This document shows, piece by piece, positions 60,896 through 64,000 of a stretch of DNA of 64,000 bases. The translations under genes were made by a program, and so were the position numbers. The notes under the pieces were generated by a model. That model ran no database searches. It had not been told where the DNA came from and saw nothing but the letters and a program-made list of their open reading frames with translations. This stretch comes from Stercorarius parasiticus (lineage: Eukaryota; Chordata; Aves; Charadriiformes; Stercorariidae). The first letter of the stretch is position 1, and the number at the start of each line of letters is the position of its first letter. The stretch is from contig VWZL01000809.1 in the NCBI GenBank assembly GCA_013396915.1, positions 119,523 through 183,522 on the forward strand. The letters are read 5' to 3'.

Positions 60896-61439
60896 CCTCA
60901 TGCTGTGCATTTCTGTCAGGGCACTTCAGTTCTGCTGTTCCTCAGCACTCCTGTTCACGAGCAAAAGCAACCCCTGCGGCACGGCTCTCTAGGGCGAGGG
61001 CACGTACATCAAAAGCCCTCCCTTAAATACTGCCCTGCTAATTGTAGCTTTCTTTTTCTGGGGCGCGGGAGGGTAGGATAAGCTGCTATGGGTGTGCTGT
61101 GAAGGAGAGAGCTCCCAGAGGGTGCCAGAAAGTCAGAAGACAGCAGAGAAGAAAACAAGATGGTTTAGCGATAGGAGAGCAGTGGAGGCAATGTATGGGG
61201 GCGGTGAGGGGGCCGGTGAAGTGCTCAGCGGGCTGAGCTCCGAGCCCCCAGCTGCGCCTTGCCACCAAAGATCTGAAGCCCAGCACGATCTTGGCACGCT
61301 GCGCCGGCACTAACTAACTTCTGGCATTCCTGAGTTCAAGCTGCCGCTAACTCTGAACACTGTCTGCCTTTGTGTGCGTCTAAGGACTAGAGCAGGTTAT
61401 TGTGGAGGATCAAAAGAGAAGCTAAATCGGAAGATTTAG

Positions 61440-61490
61440 AAGATATATGTGTGTATGGTGCATGCGTACATATATATACACACACAGACT
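61440..61490. repeat. Interrupted TA/TG and TA/CA repeat
   Basis: A mixed ATATGTGTGTA segment is followed by TATATATACACACACA. A degraded microsatellite with self-complementary halves. Confidence 0.8.
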
Positions 61491-62818
61491 TCCGCTCCGT
61501 TCTTTGTTCTCCTTAGCCGTGTGTGTTTTGTTACTCGAGCCCAGTAAGCAGAGGACAGCCTTGTTCTTCTCCTGGGGGCTTGCTCTGCATTTCTAGTCAA
61601 TCTTGCCCTGGTCTTTCTCCCAGCAGAGGGGCAAGTGCCATACTGGACACCACGAGCTCCTCAGGCTGTGAAGACCCTTCTAACCTTCTCCTTTGTCCTC
61701 TACAGACCCCATCTTAGGGAGACATCTGGCAGTTTGGGGGATAAATGGTTCTCGCGTGTGTCAAGTCACAACTGTTTATCCAGCTGCAATATTTACCTCC
61801 CCGGGGAAGCCCAGCCAGCCCAGCAGCATGCCAACCGCGGGCTCTCTTCTTTGTGCTACCAGAGAATTTGAAGGCAATTTTCCCCCCCGTCTCTTTTGGA
61901 AGGTCTCTTGCGAGCTTTTTAGGTGAGGCTTGGTTTTGGTTGGGACATCCTTACCCTTTCACAAAGAGTAGTCTTGTCTTTAGCTGTGCTCCTGCCTGTG
62001 GGACTTTCCCACCCCGGCGCTGGCCGGCAGCGAGCTCAGAGCCCCGTGCCAAGGATGGAGGAGTGGTGGACGCCCAGACAGGGATGTCGATGGGTGTCCC
62101 TCTGCTGTGTTTGTTTCAGTTTGCACTTTTTACGAGTCGATTGAGCCGGAGTCTGTTGAGAAATATACGCATGAGGCGCTTTGGAGGGTTGTGGGTAGCT
62201 GTTTACAGCCAAAAAAACAAAGCTGATAGATCTAGTGGTCGTAGTAAACGTCACCCCACCGGGGAATGATGGCAGGAGATAACCCTGGTTCCTGTTGCAC
62301 AATGAGGTTCAGACAGCTGGGGCTGTGACGCTGCCTGCTCCATCCCTGCCCTGTGCTGGAGAAGGAAAGGCCTTTGTCAGCTAGAAGAGGGACTTAGTAA
62401 ATCGGATTTGCCGGCAAACAAGCACCTTAACCACCGAGCTGTGGGTCTCGATACTTGCACTTCACCTGAAGGCTCCTCTGGGGGGGGAGGAAGGCAGTTT
62501 GGTACCTGACCGTTGGCTTTGTACCCGTCTGGTGTCCTCAAAACATCCTAAAGCCATGTCTTAGGGAAAAAACAACCACCCCCAACATCGGTTCCCTTTC
62601 TCCTCGCTTTCTCTGAGTGCACACACTGAGTCCAGGAACCAGGAGGGGCGAGCGTTGCCCCCGCGGATGTGAACAAACCTGGGGGATGGAGGATCTTCCC
62701 CCCTCCGGTCCCCTGCCCCGCTCCCCACCCCTGAGTACGGGTACCTCAGAACATGCACAGTTTGACTTTTCACTGACAATTAGTTTAATTATTGTGAGTG
62801 AAAAGAATTGTAATTATC

Positions 62819-62826
62819 TGTAAATA
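62819..62826 (+). promoter_or_regulatory. Pumilio response element-like TGTAAATA
   Basis: Matches the PUM consensus UGUANAUA inside a 200-bp AT-rich block. Meaningful only if the TAOK1 transcript extends here. Confidence 0.35.
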
Positions 62827-63021
62827 TGTAGTTAACAAATTGACCTAGTTTCTGTATTTTTTAAGTTTTTGTACTAAAATTTATAGATACAGTATGTGCC
62901 AGCTAGCAAAAAGCTACTGTAATTGCCAGTCGTAGTTCAGCATGCATCTAATCCCCGAGACTTGTCGAAGTGATGCTGTAAAGGAATCGTGCTTAATTCC
63001 TGGGAGCTGGGGCGGCGCAGC

Positions 63022-63049
63022 GGGCCATGGGGCAGGGGGGCTGGGGGGG
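63022..63049 (+). other. G-quadruplex motif
   Basis: Four G runs (3, 4, 6 and 7 G) are separated by loops of 4, 2 and 2 bases, a canonical quadruplex pattern on the + strand. Confidence 0.75.
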
Positions 63050-63318
63050 CCGGCAGCCTCCGGCCGGGTTTTTCCGCGTTCGCTGCGTGTAACCTCCTTC
63101 CCTTTGGCGTCGTGTGCTGTACGGTGGGGCAGTGCGAGGGACGGAGCGGTGGCTTCGAGCTTTCTCTGGAGCTGAACTCGATGGGAACCGGAGTTCAGGT
63201 TCTTTGCTGCAGTTTAATACCGGCTTATTGCTGTATTTTTCTCAATCTAGAAATGATCTGTTTTCCCCCTTCTGACTGCTTTTGTCTTAAACCTGAGATC
63301 ATCTAAACCTACTGGAGG

Positions 63319-63350
63319 AAAAAAAAAAAAAAAAAAGGGGGGAAAAAAAA
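63319..63350. repeat. A18-G6-A8 purine homopolymer tract
   Basis: Eighteen A, six G and eight A in succession. It separates the two CpG-rich segments. Length is likely unreliable in the assembly. Confidence 0.85.
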
Positions 63351-64000
63351 GAAAGAGACTTTCATTTAAGATTGTTGCCTGCTTTTAGTGCCAGGATCGC
63401 GCATTTCTATGGCAACTCTGAGCTCAAGCAGAGTTTAGAAATCAGCGCAGGGTTGTTAACGAGCTGAAGTACGTCGCCGCTGCTTTTCCACGGCTCCAGC
63501 AGAGCCTGACGGCAGCCGCCAAGGGCTAGTTTGTGGGTGGGATGCTGTCGCTTGCGTGTGCCGGGGTGTCCCTGCCCCGGCTGCGGCGGTTCTGCCCGGC
63601 GAGACCCGCCGCTGAGTGCGGGGTGGGCTCCCCCCGCGTGGCCCGGGGACGACGTGGGGACCCGCGCTCCCTGTCTCGTGGCAGAGGCGAGTCTGCAAGC
63701 GGAGAATAGCTTTGCCGAGCGTCCCGGGCAGCTGCGCTAGAGGAGTTTGAGCGCCGGTGAGGCCGTGATTTCCAGGGCTGGTTGTCCTGGAGGTCGTAGG
63801 GGACGGGAGCTTGTAAGGACTGAGGTGGCAGCAGAGAAGGAGAGACATACGTGCGAGTACAGGTTTGGCTTCTGGCAAGCAAACCACCCCCTTCCTTTCT
63901 TCAGCTTTTCTTCCCTCCTGACCCCCCGCAGCTCTTCCCCCTGCTTGCTTGGAACAGGAACGTTTGGTTTTTTTTACCTGCCTAGAAACAGCTAAAAGAC

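Larger units (their letters stand above)
60776..63000. other. Distal 3' UTR or intergenic sequence
   Basis: No coding gene recognised. It holds TA/TG/CA repeats at 60820-60895 and 61440-61490, a C/G-richer stretch to about 62750, then an AT-rich block at 62760-62960 that looks like 3' UTR and contains a Pumilio-type element. No canonical AATAAA follows that block, so extension of TAOK1 to about 62.9 kb is only possible. A 174-codon frame at 61745-62269 resembles no protein I know. Confidence 0.5.
63000..63900. promoter_or_regulatory. CpG- and G-rich block, possible CpG island
   Basis: CpG density rises sharply at 63000-63180 and 63460-63780 compared with the rest of the window. It may be the promoter of the next gene or a GC-rich intergenic element. 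A donor-like GCCG/GTGAGG lies at 63755/63756. No coding sequence is recognised; minus-strand frames here are proline- and arginine-rich low-complexity products of the GC content. Confidence 0.45.

Noticed and set aside
61745..62269. 174-codon plus-strand open frame after the TAOK1 stop
   Set aside because: Lies in GC-rich UTR or intergenic DNA, resembles no family, overlaps other equally long frames, and has no supporting start context.
63456..63887. 143-codon Pro/Arg-rich minus-strand frame
   Set aside because: A by-product of CpG-rich sequence; the parallel 118-codon frame in another phase shows the same bias.

Overview
The window is vertebrate nuclear DNA holding essentially one gene: TAOK1 (TAO kinase 1, a STE20/GCK-type MAP3K) on the + strand. 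Splicing 19 coding exons between 23189 and 57090 gives an uninterrupted 1001-residue protein with every exon bounded by GT-AG. All catalytic motifs are intact, and the length equals that recalled for human TAOK1. The short introns (0.5-4.1 kb, coding part only 34 kb), few interspersed repeats and a handful of decayed MIR-like SINEs suggest a bird or similar compact archosaur genome. I saw no diagnostic CR1 tail, so the species is not determined.

Layout. 1-23093 has no recognisable coding exon. It is probably TAOK1 intron 1, because the first coding exon starts with a good 3' splice site at 23093 and a 95-nt leader, and no strong CpG-island promoter is visible; a small CpG/CRE-like patch lies near 3.1-3.3 kb. 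23094-38788 holds coding exons 1-9 (kinase domain). 40733-43333 holds coding exons 10-12 (kinase C-terminal edge, acidic and serine-rich linker). 43919-56700 holds coding exons 13-19 (long coiled coil). 56700-57090 encodes the Gly/Pro-rich tail with WGHP repeats. From 57091 on is the 3' UTR, with canonical AATAAA signals at 60290 and 60755 and perhaps more 3' UTR to about 63.0 kb. A CpG- and G-rich block fills 63.0-63.9 kb.

There is no operon-like or defence-like system here. The best points for a second look are: two overlapping upstream ORFs in the leader; an in-frame 63-nt candidate cassette exon at 41606-41668; nine consecutive 0-0 exons in the regulatory half; two mutually exclusive hairpins just upstream of coding exon 17; a perfect hairpin in the 3' UTR; and read-through tails after coding exons 9 and 10 that would make truncated kinases. 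Ancestral (mammalian) residues are compared from memory, not from an alignment.
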